Origin: CAKSNH01 sp964422725
GTDB taxonomy: Bacteria > Bacillota > Clostridia > UBA1381
Assembly: GCA_964422725.1 (NCBI GenBank)
Contig: CAYRCC010000012.1
Location: 1-51,874 of the forward strand
Direction of reading: 5' to 3'
DNA: 51,874 nucleotides
The position numbers were made by a program, and so were the translations under genes. The first letter of the stretch is position 1. Every line of letters begins with the position of its first letter. Positions 34,814 to 42,964 of the stretch are shown in pieces. Below the pieces are notes generated by a model. It worked only from the letters and a program-made list of their open reading frames with translations, had not been told where the DNA came from and did no database searches.

Positions 34814-34843
34814 AAAATATCACATTTTAACCCATTATGTCAA
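34814..34843 (-). promoter_or_regulatory. araC-type gene promoter
   Basis: TTGACA (34843-34838), 18-bp spacer, TATTTT (34819-34814) on the minus strand. The same 128-base gap must hold the GH36 promoter, for which I see only an AT-rich stretch near 34870-34890. Confidence 0.6.
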
Positions 34844-34917
34844 CACTTTATCATTTATTTACGGTACATAATATGTTAAAATAATCTCACAAAACAATAC
34901 GAAACGGAGCGACGATT

Positions 34918-37065
34918 ATGATTTTTAAAAACGGTAACACAATACATCTTCAGGGCAGGGATATAAGCTATATAATGATTGAAAACGAAAAGAAGGATTT
35001 GCTCAATTTCTATTTCGGCGAAAAAATTTCCGACCGCGATTATTCGCTTATGACGGACGAATGGTACGAACGGCTTGGATTCGTATCAAACGAAATACCG
35101 CTTGATGTGTATCCGCAGGAATATCCGTCATACGGCTATTCGGATTTGAGAAATCCGGCGTACCAAATCATAAACAAATACAAAAATATGGTATCAAGGC
35201 TTACGGTAAAGGAATATATAATTCACAACGGCGAAACAGCACATACAGACGGTATGCCTTGTTTATTCAAAGGCAGCAAAAATGCCGATACGCTTGAGGT
35301 TATACTATATGATGAACATATAGATTTTGAGGTGCATTTGTACTATACGGTATTTGATGAATATAACATAATAGCGCGAAGTTCTGTGTTGATTAACCGC
35401 GCCGAGGATAATATCGAAATTGTCAGTGCTTACTCGTCAAGCGTGGACTTACCTATGGGCGACTATGATATGATACACTTTGCCGGTTCTTGGGGGCGCG
35501 AACAGAATATGATGCGTACACCGCTTATGATGGGTATGAAAGCCGAAGCGGAAAATGCCAGAGGCGGAAGCGGAAGTCAGGTTAATCCGTTCGTTATGAT
35601 AGCCGAAAGAACGGCAGACGAACATTTCGGAAATGTTTACGGATTCTCGCTGATATACAGCGGAAATCATTCAAGCGTTGCCAAGGTTGACCAGTTCGGA
35701 AATCTGCGTGTACAGCAGGGCATAAATCCGCACCAATTCAGCTGTATGTTAAAACAGGGAGAAAAGTTTTATACACCGCAGTCCGTCATATGTTATTCGT
35801 CCGACGGATTCGGCGGTATTTCAAGGGAATATCATAATGTTTACAGAAACAATCTTATGCGGAGCAAATGGGTAAACAAACAGCGTCCGGTACTTATTAA
35901 CAACTGGGAGGGCACATATTTTGATTTTACCGAAGAAAAGCTGCTGAATATAGCAGAAAAAGCGCATAATGCGGGCATAGAGCTGTTTGTGCTTGATGAC
36001 GGGTGGTTCGGAAAGCGCGACAACGACAGGTGCAGTCTTGGCGATTGGGTTGTCTGTAAAGACAAATTGCCGTCAGGAATTGACGGTCTTGCGGAAAAGA
36101 TTAACCGCATAGGTATGAAATTCGGATTGTGGTTTGAACCGGAAATGGTCAGCGTTGATTCGGATTTGTACAGACAGCACCCCGACTGGGCAGTTAGGGT
36201 CAGTGAGAGAATGCCTGTCGAGTCAAGGCACCAGCTTGTGCTTGATTTGAGCAAAAACGAAGTTTGCGAGTATATCATTAAAGCGGTAAGCGATATATTG
36301 AAAAGTGCAAATATAGAATACGTAAAATGGGATATGAACAGACAGCTTACAGATATGCCGTATCGCGGATATAATCACCGCTACACATTGGGTTACTACA
36401 AAATTATGTCGGCAATTACCGAGGCTTTTCCGGATATACTGTTTGAGGGGTGCAGTTCGGGCGGAGCAAGGTTTGACCCGGGAGTCCTTGCATATATGCC
36501 GCAAATATGGGCAAGCGATAATTCGGACGCAATAGCACGCCTGAAAATTCAATATTCTACATCTATGTGCTATCCGGTAAGCTCTATTTCATCGCACGTA
36601 ACCGCATCACCCAATCACCAATGCGGAAGAATTACAAGCTTACAGACACGTGCGGCGGTAGCGCATTTCGGAACATTCGGTTATGAGCTGGACATCACCA
36701 AGGTGACGGATACGGAATTTGAGGAAATAAAAAAGCAGGTTGAATTTGAAAAGAAAATACAGTCTTTGGTTATGAATGGTGATTTGTACCGACTTTTGAG
36801 TCCTTACGATACAAATTATTGCAGCTTTGAAATAGTGTCGAAAGATAAAAAACGCGTACTTCTGTTTGGGTGTAAAATACTCGCCGTTGCACAGACTAAG
36901 AATGAAACCGTCAAACTGCAGGGACTCGATAAAAGCCGCAAATACCGTAACACAAGTACCGGCAAGATTTACGGCGGCGATATGCTTATGCACCGCGGTA
37001 TAAGAATGAATTACGATATGCACGACTTTGCCTGCACAACAGCAGAATTTGAAATTGTTGATTAA
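34918..37065 (+). CDS. GH36 alpha-galactosidase
   Basis: 715 aa, standard bacterial GH36 length. N-terminal beta-supersandwich, TIM barrel, C-terminal beta domain. Nucleophile D472 in YVKWDMNR and acid/base D534 in WASDNSDAIAR; FVLDDGWFGKRD and GLWFEPEMVS line the site. Cytoplasmic, hydrolysing raffinose-type or galactomannan alpha-1,6-galactosides. ACGGAG precedes the ATG. Divergent from its likely AraC regulator. Confidence 0.96.
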   Translation: MIFKNGNTIHLQGRDISYIMIENEKKDLLNFYFGEKISDRDYSLMTDEWYERLGFVSNEIPLDVYPQEYPSYGYSDLRNPAYQIINKYKNMVSRLTVKEYIIHNGETAHTDGMPCLFKGSKNADTLEVILYDEHIDFEVHLYYTVFDEYNIIARSSVLINRAEDNIEIVSAYSSSVDLPMGDYDMIHFAGSWGREQNMMRTPLMMGMKAEAENARGGSGSQVNPFVMIAERTADEHFGNVYGFSLIYSGNHSSVAKVDQFGNLRVQQGINPHQFSCMLKQGEKFYTPQSVICYSSDGFGGISREYHNVYRNNLMRSKWVNKQRPVLINNWEGTYFDFTEEKLLNIAEKAHNAGIELFVLDDGWFGKRDNDRCSLGDWVVCKDKLPSGIDGLAEKINRIGMKFGLWFEPEMVSVDSDLYRQHPDWAVRVSERMPVESRHQLVLDLSKNEVCEYIIKAVSDILKSANIEYVKWDMNRQLTDMPYRGYNHRYTLGYYKIMSAITEAFPDILFEGCSSGGARFDPGVLAYMPQIWASDNSDAIARLKIQYSTSMCYPVSSISSHVTASPNHQCGRITSLQTRAAVAHFGTFGYELDITKVTDTEFEEIKKQVEFEKKIQSLVMNGDLYRLLSPYDTNYCSFEIVSKDKKRVLLFGCKILAVAQTKNETVKLQGLDKSRKYRNTSTGKIYGGDMLMHRGIRMNYDMHDFACTTAEFEIVD

Positions 37066-37089
37066 AAAGCTTTCAATACAAACCGAAAA

Positions 37090-37128
37090 AACTGCAAGTT
37101 TACCGAAAAGGCAGACTTGCAGTTTCTC
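37090..37128. terminator. Terminator between the convergent GH36 and GH2 genes
   Basis: Perfect arms AACTGCAAGT (37090-37099) and ACTTGCAGTT (37115-37124), followed by a short T-rich run on the plus strand. Confidence 0.75.
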
Positions 37129-37178
37129 TATAAATCTTAATATTCGGTTAAAACCGATAAATCCGAACTATGCAATTA

Positions 37179-38840
37179 TCAGCTGTTGTGCTTTGCAAAC
37201 ATCTCTTTTACCGTATCATAAGCCATTTTAGGTCTGCGGTATTCGTCTACCACTCCTTTATTGTTATGACACCTCGCACGCGTTGCAAACCAGCCGCCCT
37301 CTTCGGTAACTCGGCAATCGGCAAACTGCCATATAAACACTCCGCTTATTCTGCCGTCATTCATATATACTTCAAGATTATCTTTTATTATATCCGACTG
37401 TCTTTCTTCGCTCCACTTACACCTTGAACGGTCACGATAACCGTAAATCGCCGCCGCACCCACTTCACTTACAATTATCGGTTTATTGCCGCCGTTTTGC
37501 TTTATCCAATCTATTTCGCTGTTGTTCCTCTCATCAACAGGGCAGTCCTGATACCACCCTGAATACATATTGAACGAAACAACGTCCGGCAAGTCAAGGC
37601 AAATGTCTGTAAAATGACGGCACGTTGCCGAGGTTGTCGGCCGCGACAAATCCATACTCCTAATCTGCTCATACTGTTTTTTGTACATTCGTCTGCCGTC
37701 GTCCGTTTCGGCGGCACACTCGTTCAATATTCCCCATATTATTATTGAAGGGTGGTTGTAATGATTTTCTATCATTTCGCGTATGCAATCCTCGCACTGA
37801 CGTTCAAAATTCGGATTTTGCATATTCTCAAGCACCATTCCGCGTGCGTGATTTTCTTCCCACACAAATATTCCCCGTTCATCGCAAAGGTCAAGAAAAC
37901 GTTCATCGTTGGGATAATGACAGGTTCGCACCGCATTTGCATTCATATCACACATCAAATCCATATCCTGCACCATATGCTGTAACGTAACCGCACAGCC
38001 GTCCACCGCATAATCTTCATGCCGATTAAATCCTTTCATATAAACCGGCTCACCGTTTAAATATATTTTAGTGTCCCTGACTTCCACCGTCCGAAAACCC
38101 ACACGCTCCTTTAAGTCATCTGTAACTGCACCGTTCTCTGAAATTACAGTGTCCAATATGTACAAATTCGGTTCATCTGCCGTCCACGCTTTAACCGCGC
38201 CAAACTCACGTTCAAACACAACGGTCGTTTCGCCTGCGGCACCGACTTCAACCGTATTTCCCATACAAAGCTCGGCGATACTGCTTTTTACGTCTACCCT
38301 TTTCACCTTGTCCGACAAATTGCATATCAGCACTTCTATTTTTGAATTCCATTTCCCGCATTTCATATACGGAGTAAAATGAACATTCTTTATGTACACA
38401 TCGCTTACACCCTCCATCACAACCGGTCTTGTAATTCCGCCGTAAGTGTAATAGTCATTCGGAATATGCAGTGCGCTGTGTTCGCCGAATGAGTTGTCCA
38501 CATCGACTCTAAGCTCGTGCTCACCTCTTTTTACACTTCTTACAACCGCCGAAAACGGTGTAAACGCATTATAATGATGCGCTATTTTTTCGCCGTCAAA
38601 ATATACATCAGCCGTATGGCTTACGCCCTTAAATTCAAACCGCACATTTGTGTCATTTTTCACATACACCTTTTTTGTATATGTACCCTTTCCTCTGTGA
38701 TGCAAAAAATCGGGGTGCTGTTCCCAACACGACGGCACCGGTATTCGGTATTTCCCGTCAACCCCCTCCATTGCAAAATCCCACATTCCGTCCAATTCTT
38801 TTGTGTCCCTGATTCTGTGTGTTTCAAACAGTCTTATCAT
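37179..38840 (-). CDS. GH2 beta-galactosidase/beta-glucuronidase, short form
   Basis: 553 aa, three-domain GH2: jelly roll, Ig-like domain, TIM barrel. Catalytic residues E374 (WGILNECAAET) and E459 (VSEVGAAAIYG). Length and the S-E-V-G-A site are nearer to the uidA-like group than to LacZ, so the substrate may be a beta-galactoside, beta-glucuronide or similar. No signal peptide. Start: ATG 38840 with GGGGGA 7 bases upstream; an upstream ATG at 38867 has none. The 170 bases beyond hold only a hairpin. Confidence 0.9.
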   Translation of the reverse strand: MIRLFETHRIRDTKELDGMWDFAMEGVDGKYRIPVPSCWEQHPDFLHHRGKGTYTKKVYVKNDTNVRFEFKGVSHTADVYFDGEKIAHHYNAFTPFSAVVRSVKRGEHELRVDVDNSFGEHSALHIPNDYYTYGGITRPVVMEGVSDVYIKNVHFTPYMKCGKWNSKIEVLICNLSDKVKRVDVKSSIAELCMGNTVEVGAAGETTVVFEREFGAVKAWTADEPNLYILDTVISENGAVTDDLKERVGFRTVEVRDTKIYLNGEPVYMKGFNRHEDYAVDGCAVTLQHMVQDMDLMCDMNANAVRTCHYPNDERFLDLCDERGIFVWEENHARGMVLENMQNPNFERQCEDCIREMIENHYNHPSIIIWGILNECAAETDDGRRMYKKQYEQIRSMDLSRPTTSATCRHFTDICLDLPDVVSFNMYSGWYQDCPVDERNNSEIDWIKQNGGNKPIIVSEVGAAAIYGYRDRSRCKWSEERQSDIIKDNLEVYMNDGRISGVFIWQFADCRVTEEGGWFATRARCHNNKGVVDEYRRPKMAYDTVKEMFAKHNS

Positions 38841-38966
38841 TTTACTGTCCCCCGTTACGTTATTCATATCAGAATTTTTCGTTCAACAGCCGGAAAATTA
38901 TCCGGCAGTATATTTTATATTTTATATTTTATCACACATTTTCGCATACGGCAATAATAAAATGCA

Positions 38967-39006
38967 TTTTGACAGACAGACTCAAAAAATGAGTTTGTCT
39001 GCCGTC
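38967..39006. terminator. Hairpin at the left edge of the accessory region
   Basis: GACAGACAGACTCA (38971-38984) and TGAGTTTGTCTGCCGTC (38990-39006) form an imperfect stem. On the minus strand it follows the stop of the fragment at 39011-39196. Confidence 0.6.
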
Positions 39007-39010
39007 TGCC

Positions 39011-39196
39011 CTATCTTAACGCTTTTTCCTTTGCATATTTTCGCTTCGTTGCAAGTCCGCCGCGGATATGGCGTTCTGCCTTGTTTTCGTCAAGAATGTA
39101 CTGTGTCTGCTGTGCCAACGCGGCATTTATTCTGTGTAAACGTTCTGTAACATCTTTATGTACGGTCGGAGTTAAATTGATACTTTTCGGATAAGC
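39011..39196 (-). pseudogene. Gene fragment without start codon at the recombinase 3' end
   Basis: An open frame of 61 codons ending in TAG, entering from inside the last 40 bases of the recombinase in another frame. The peptide reads like real protein, with a helical TERLHRINAALAQQTQYI part and a basic end ERHIRGGLATKRKY. No ATG, GTG or ribosome site opens it. I think it is the 3' part of a gene cut by insertion of the element, or a small element gene that lost its start; I do not recognise the family. Confidence 0.45.
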
Positions 39197-40691
39197 CTAT
39201 CTCGGTCAGCAGTTTTAAGTATATGTCGATTTTTCCGTTTTCCCGAACTTCTATGCGGTCAATAACACGCTTTAGCATTTCGTTGGTAATGTCTGCGGAG
39301 GATAATATATCGTCAATGCTTTCAAATGTGTCGCATAAGCTGTACTGCAATCTGTCGCCCTGAGTGATATTAAATTCCGCCATTTTCAGCCGTTCTTCAA
39401 GGCTTTTAATACTTTTTACAATTCCCACGGTCTGTTCTTTCAAATCGCTTGCCGATATGACGTCCATTTCAAACATATCAAGGTATTTCTGCCGTTTTTT
39501 CTTTAGTATATTTATCTCTTTTTCGATTTCTTTTGCAGTGCTTTTGTTTTTGCTTATGGGTTCGTAGGTTTTGTTAAAGTCGGCAACGATTTTTTTGATA
39601 ACTTTCTGCTTGTCCGAAATAAGTCCCGAAAGGTATTTCTTTATGGAAGTCAAAAGCTCCCTTTCGTCAATCACCGTTTTATTTGCACAGAAATCCGTTC
39701 CGTTTATGTTTCGCCCACAGCATACCCAGGTGTATTTGTACCCGGACTTTATTTTTCGCTTGTTTTGCCTGAAATAATGCCCGCAATCGCCACATTTTAT
39801 CAGTGTGCTGAAGATATGCTTACAGCTTGTTCTTTCGCCGTCAGCCTTGAATTTTTGCCGATTTTGCAGGATTATTTTTTGTGCTTTTTCAAATGTTTCT
39901 TTGTCTATGATCGCAAGCTCGGGTCTTTCGGCAATTTTCCATTCGTCCTCAGCGATTTTTGTTCGCTTGCCGGTTAGGAAGTTTTCGATTTCTTCTTTTC
40001 CGTTTGCGATTACACCGATGTATAATCGGTTTGTCAGTATTCTGCAAATGCCGTTTTGTGTCCATTTGCACCCTCGTTTTGTTTTAATGCCTTCTTCGTT
40101 TAAAATTTTCGCTATTTTGCTTGCGCCAAAGCCGTCCGTAATATACATTTTGTAAATTCGCCGTATAACATTAGCTTCAAATCCATTGATGTTAAGGCGG
40201 AAGTAGTCGCCGATGATTTTGTCGTAGCCATAGACAATGTTCGGAACTTTTCCTTTTTCGGCATTCAGTTTTTTACTGAATTTTATTCTTGATGAAGTGT
40301 TTTCGCTTTCCTGCTGTGCGACCATCGCAAGCATTGTCAGCACCAATTCGCCATCCTCGGTGGACAGGTTGGAATTGACAAACACTACGGGTATTCCCAT
40401 ACTTTTCAATTCTCTTATGGATTGCAGAAAATCAACCACATTTCTTGCAAGCCTTGAAATATCTTTTGTAACCACCATATCAAATTTACCAAGCCTTGCA
40501 TCACGCATAAGTCGCATAAACGCCGGTCGTTTTCGCATCTGCGTACCGGTTATGCCCTCATCGGCATATATTTCCGCAATTTCATAATTGTTTTTTTCTG
40601 CAAATTCGCCGTAAAAGCGTTTTTGTGTTTCTAAACTGTTAAGCTGGTCTTCGGTGTCGGTTGACACTCTGCAATATGCAGCTATTCTCAT
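39156..40691 (-). CDS. Large serine recombinase (site-specific integrase)
   Basis: 511 aa. N-terminal resolvase domain with catalytic serine in AAYCRVSTD (residue about 10) and the arginine-bearing DISRLARN motif; a recombinase domain (YGYDKI, GFGASKIAKILNEEGI) follows, then a zinc ribbon with CGDCGHYF and a paired CC/C cluster, and a coiled coil near residues 365-440. It would integrate and excise the mobilizable element. Start: ATG 40691 with AGAGGTG upstream; the frame extends 13 codons further. It lies at the left end of the element, as expected if the attachment site is next to its 3' end. Confidence 0.95.
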   Translation of the reverse strand: MRIAAYCRVSTDTEDQLNSLETQKRFYGEFAEKNNYEIAEIYADEGITGTQMRKRPAFMRLMRDARLGKFDMVVTKDISRLARNVVDFLQSIRELKSMGIPVVFVNSNLSTEDGELVLTMLAMVAQQESENTSSRIKFSKKLNAEKGKVPNIVYGYDKIIGDYFRLNINGFEANVIRRIYKMYITDGFGASKIAKILNEEGIKTKRGCKWTQNGICRILTNRLYIGVIANGKEEIENFLTGKRTKIAEDEWKIAERPELAIIDKETFEKAQKIILQNRQKFKADGERTSCKHIFSTLIKCGDCGHYFRQNKRKIKSGYKYTWVCCGRNINGTDFCANKTVIDERELLTSIKKYLSGLISDKQKVIKKIVADFNKTYEPISKNKSTAKEIEKEINILKKKRQKYLDMFEMDVISASDLKEQTVGIVKSIKSLEERLKMAEFNITQGDRLQYSLCDTFESIDDILSSADITNEMLKRVIDRIEVRENGKIDIYLKLLTEIGLSEKYQFNSDRT

Positions 40692-40763
40692 AACTTTCAC
40701 CTCTTTCGTTTTTAACACAACATACCACAATTTTTGTTGTAAGTCTACGAAGGAATTTCTCTA

Positions 40764-40821
40764 TTTGCCTCCCTTGCCTAAAGGGAGGGGGACCAAACGA
40801 AGTTTGGTGGAGGGATTTTTT
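40764..40821 (-). repeat. Palindromic intergenic repeat (CCTCCCTT/AAGGGAGG type)
   Basis: Two consecutive stems: CCTCCCTT (40768-40775) with AAGGGAGG (40781-40788), then CCAAAC with GTTTGG around 40793-40807, ending in GGAGGGATTTTTT. This is the style of a palindromic repeat scattered in many gut Clostridia genomes. It lies in the 210-base gap upstream of the recombinase; no gene is there. Confidence 0.6.
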
Positions 40822-40902
40822 GTATCAATTTCCCGTTTTCCTTCGCTTAAAATAATACTCCGCCTAAAAATTTCATTCAGGCGGAGCGTTTCAATATAGT
40901 CC

Positions 40903-41082
40903 TTAATCCAAATCACTTTCTGATTTAGAAGCTATAGTTAAGGTTCGTTTTTCATCTTTGTCTAAAATCATCTTGGCTAAAACTCCGTTTGCCGCATAGG
41001 ATATAAATTCCCTTGCTATCACTTCGGATTCCGCCTTTGTATTTGGATTATGGAAGGTTATATGCAAAGCTTGTCTTTTCAT
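40903..41082 (-). CDS. Small hypothetical protein of the mobile element
   Basis: 59 aa, not recognised. Begins MKRQALHITFHNPNT, with a predicted strand-helix-helix layout and a charged tail. GGAGGAG stands 9 bases before the chosen ATG (41082); the open frame reaches 41106. It lies between the relaxase and recombinase, where such elements often keep a small regulator. Confidence 0.6.
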   Translation of the reverse strand: MKRQALHITFHNPNTKAESEVIAREFISYAANGVLAKMILDKDEKRTLTIASKSESDLD

Positions 41083-41169
41083 ATAACGTATCTCCTCCAT
41101 TTCCAAATTTATTTTACGTTACATACTATTCCCGCAAAAATCCAAATATTCAATTTTGATTAAAATTAT

Positions 41170-42432
41170 TTACATCTTTATTTCGCCAAATTCCGTTTCT
41201 GTTTCTTCATTGTTTTTTTCTGATGATTCCTCTGCGAACATTTCGCTCAATTCATTGTCCGGTATATTGCTTAGTATTTCAATGAGTATCGTTACCGTCG
41301 ATGCGGTAAGTCCGGTCATCATTGCAACAGCCAGCGTGTCATCCTCATCAAAGCCTCTTCTTTTTCCTAACCTTTGAAAAGATTTAACAAGGCTAAACAC
41401 CCTTTTGAAATTACAGTAATTGAAATTATTGCAACTATCGTCACTTGAAAAATCTTGATGTAAATCTTCTTTAAGCCTTTTTCGGTTTTCTCGTAAATTT
41501 CGTCTTGAACTTTCCCAACCTGTTCGGAAAGTAAACTTAATTTCTTCGTCATCTCGTCCCGATTTTGAATTTGTAGTCTGTCCAATTTCATCTCCAATAG
41601 TTCCATTTGCTCGATAATCGGTGTCAAATCCACACTCTGCGTCGGTCGGTTTAGTTCTTTCAATTTTTCTAAATTTGAACTCATTTTCCATATTCTCCTT
41701 TAAGAATTTATCCTCATGTAATCGTATATCTCGGCATTTTTTGCCGGTCGGCGTTGTATAGCATATATATTTTCTGCTATTCGTCCAACTTACTTCATAT
41801 CCCTCGCTTTTCATATACAATATAAATTCCGCTTTGCTTTCACACAAATCCATTGCAGTTTCGATTGTATTTATCAGTTTGAACTTCCAGCTTTCACCCT
41901 TGACTGCCGCAGAATATTCTCTATGGCTCATATTTTTTGCCGTCGTACGCTTCTTGTTTGGAAGAACATTCAATCCGTATTCAAGACAAATTTTGTCCGA
42001 TATATTCCTTATGCTATCAAGTGATTTTTTGTCCTGATGCAATTTCTTTCCGTTTTCAGAATTTACGCTGTTCACAACTATGTGATTGTGAAGATGTCCC
42101 TTTTCAATGTGTGTTCCGACAATGGTTTCATATCCTGCAAAAACTTTTTTCGCAAGTTCCAAGCCGATTTCGTGGACTGTTTCGGGTGACACATTTTCAT
42201 TGGGAGAAAATGATTGACAGTAGTGATAAAAATATCGTCCGTTTGTCTTTTTGTGCAGTTGTTTCGTCAGCATAAACTCATTGTATGCGGTATCGGGTGA
42301 GCAGTTTATTCCCGAAACAAGTTTTTGACCGCTTTCCAAATTTGTTTTGTAACCCCGGGATACATATTTTAAAAGTTCCGCCAATCCTTTGCACGATTGA
42401 CTTTTGTTATTAAGTGTAACTACGATTGCCAT
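41170..42432 (-). CDS. Relaxase (MobA/VirD2-like)
   Basis: 420 aa. The relaxase domain fills residues 1-230: a nucleophile-region tyrosine near residue 25 (KYVSRGY), then FYHYCQSFSPNE, and the metal-binding motif THIEKGHLHNHIVVNS with the three histidines. It nicks oriT and leads the strand in conjugative transfer, borrowing another element's mating machinery. Residues 250-360 are hydrophilic and of low complexity, exactly where another gene is nested; the last 60 residues have a hydrophobic segment and an acidic tail. It starts 1 base after mobC stops. Confidence 0.93.
   Translation of the reverse strand: MAIVVTLNNKSQSCKGLAELLKYVSRGYKTNLESGQKLVSGINCSPDTAYNEFMLTKQLHKKTNGRYFYHYCQSFSPNENVSPETVHEIGLELAKKVFAGYETIVGTHIEKGHLHNHIVVNSVNSENGKKLHQDKKSLDSIRNISDKICLEYGLNVLPNKKRTTAKNMSHREYSAAVKGESWKFKLINTIETAMDLCESKAEFILYMKSEGYEVSWTNSRKYICYTTPTGKKCRDIRLHEDKFLKENMENEFKFRKIERTKPTDAECGFDTDYRANGTIGDEIGQTTNSKSGRDDEEIKFTFRTGWESSRRNLRENRKRLKEDLHQDFSSDDSCNNFNYCNFKRVFSLVKSFQRLGKRRGFDEDDTLAVAMMTGLTASTVTILIEILSNIPDNELSEMFAEESSEKNNEETETEFGEIKM
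41367..41684 (-). CDS. Out-of-frame gene nested in the relaxase (MobB-like)
   Basis: 105 aa read in a different frame inside the relaxase gene. Begins MSSNLEKLKELNRP, has a coiled coil at residues about 23-72 (IIEQMELLEMKLDRLQ, then LLSEQVGKVQDEIYEKTEKG) and a single membrane helix near 78-98. AAGGAG lies 10 bases before its ATG. A small membrane protein nested in the relaxase gene is known from RSF1010 and pC221-type plasmids (MobB), which stabilise the relaxase. No sequence match claimed; the call rests on layout, ribosome site and protein-like sequence. Confidence 0.65.
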   Translation of the reverse strand: MSSNLEKLKELNRPTQSVDLTPIIEQMELLEMKLDRLQIQNRDEMTKKLSLLSEQVGKVQDEIYEKTEKGLKKIYIKIFQVTIVAIISITVISKGCLALLNLFKG

Positions 42433-42741
42433 TTAAATACACCTCCTACAGATTTTTTGAAGCTCGCTGTAAATATTTTTAAGTTCCTTTTGAACTTTAC
42501 CGAGATATACGGTGTTTATTCTTCCCATATTTGCAAGACGAGTTAACTGATTTATATTGTTTCCGATGCGTTTTATTTCGGATATAATAGGTTTTACATC
42601 TATTACCTTAATTTCTTTTTCTGTTGCACATTTTATGATGTAATCGGTAACGGATTGAGTCGATTTATCCGCCAGCATTTTAATGATTTTGTATTCGACA
42701 TCCGATACTCTGATTGCTATTACTTTGTTTCTTTGACGCAT
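42433..42741 (-). CDS. mobC: MobC-type mobilization accessory protein
   Basis: 102 aa, matching MobC: ribbon-helix-helix-like N-terminus (NKVIAIRVSDVEYKIIKMLA) and the family signature IKRIGNNINQLTRLANMG. It binds oriT and helps the relaxase melt the nic region. AGGAGG stands 8 bases before the chosen ATG 42741; a GTG three codons earlier is possible. Directly upstream of the relaxase and next to the oriT candidate. Confidence 0.9.
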   Translation of the reverse strand: MRQRNKVIAIRVSDVEYKIIKMLADKSTQSVTDYIIKCATEKEIKVIDVKPIISEIKRIGNNINQLTRLANMGRINTVYLGKVQKELKNIYSELQKICRRCI

Positions 42742-42764
42742 TAGGTTCACCTCCTGTTATAGGG

Positions 42765-42964
42765 TTCCCGAAAACACGAATGTGTTTTTGGGAGAATGAG
42801 CAACCGCCCGTCTGTTGAGCTTTTATCACGAAAGTGATAAAACGAATTAAAAGGGCGAGTTGCGAATTGGGTTCGGGCGCCGCCCGATAATTTGTACCGC
42901 TTGCGGTGCGGAATGTGCCGATGGTAAAGCCGCAGGCGATGCTTGCAGTCTCTTAAAAGAGACT
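42765..42964. other. Candidate origin of transfer (oriT), palindrome-rich
   Basis: The 220-base gap between repA-like and mobC genes holds stacked inverted repeats: TCCCGAAAACAC/GTGTTTTTGGGA (42766-42793), TTTTATCAC/GTGATAAAA (42821-42842) enclosed by GCAACCGCCC (42800) and GGGCGAGTTGC (42853), TCGGGCG/CGCCCGA (42873-42887), ACCGC/GCGGT (42896-42907) and AGTCTCTT/AAGAGACT (42947-42964). It is GC-richer than its surroundings. Position next to mobC-relaxase makes it the probable oriT; the nic site itself cannot be named. Confidence 0.65.

Noticed and set aside
40903..42741. Whether the element is a full conjugative element
   Set aside because: Relaxase, MobC and oriT candidate are present, but no VirB4, coupling protein or other mating-pore gene lies in the window, so only mobilization is supported.
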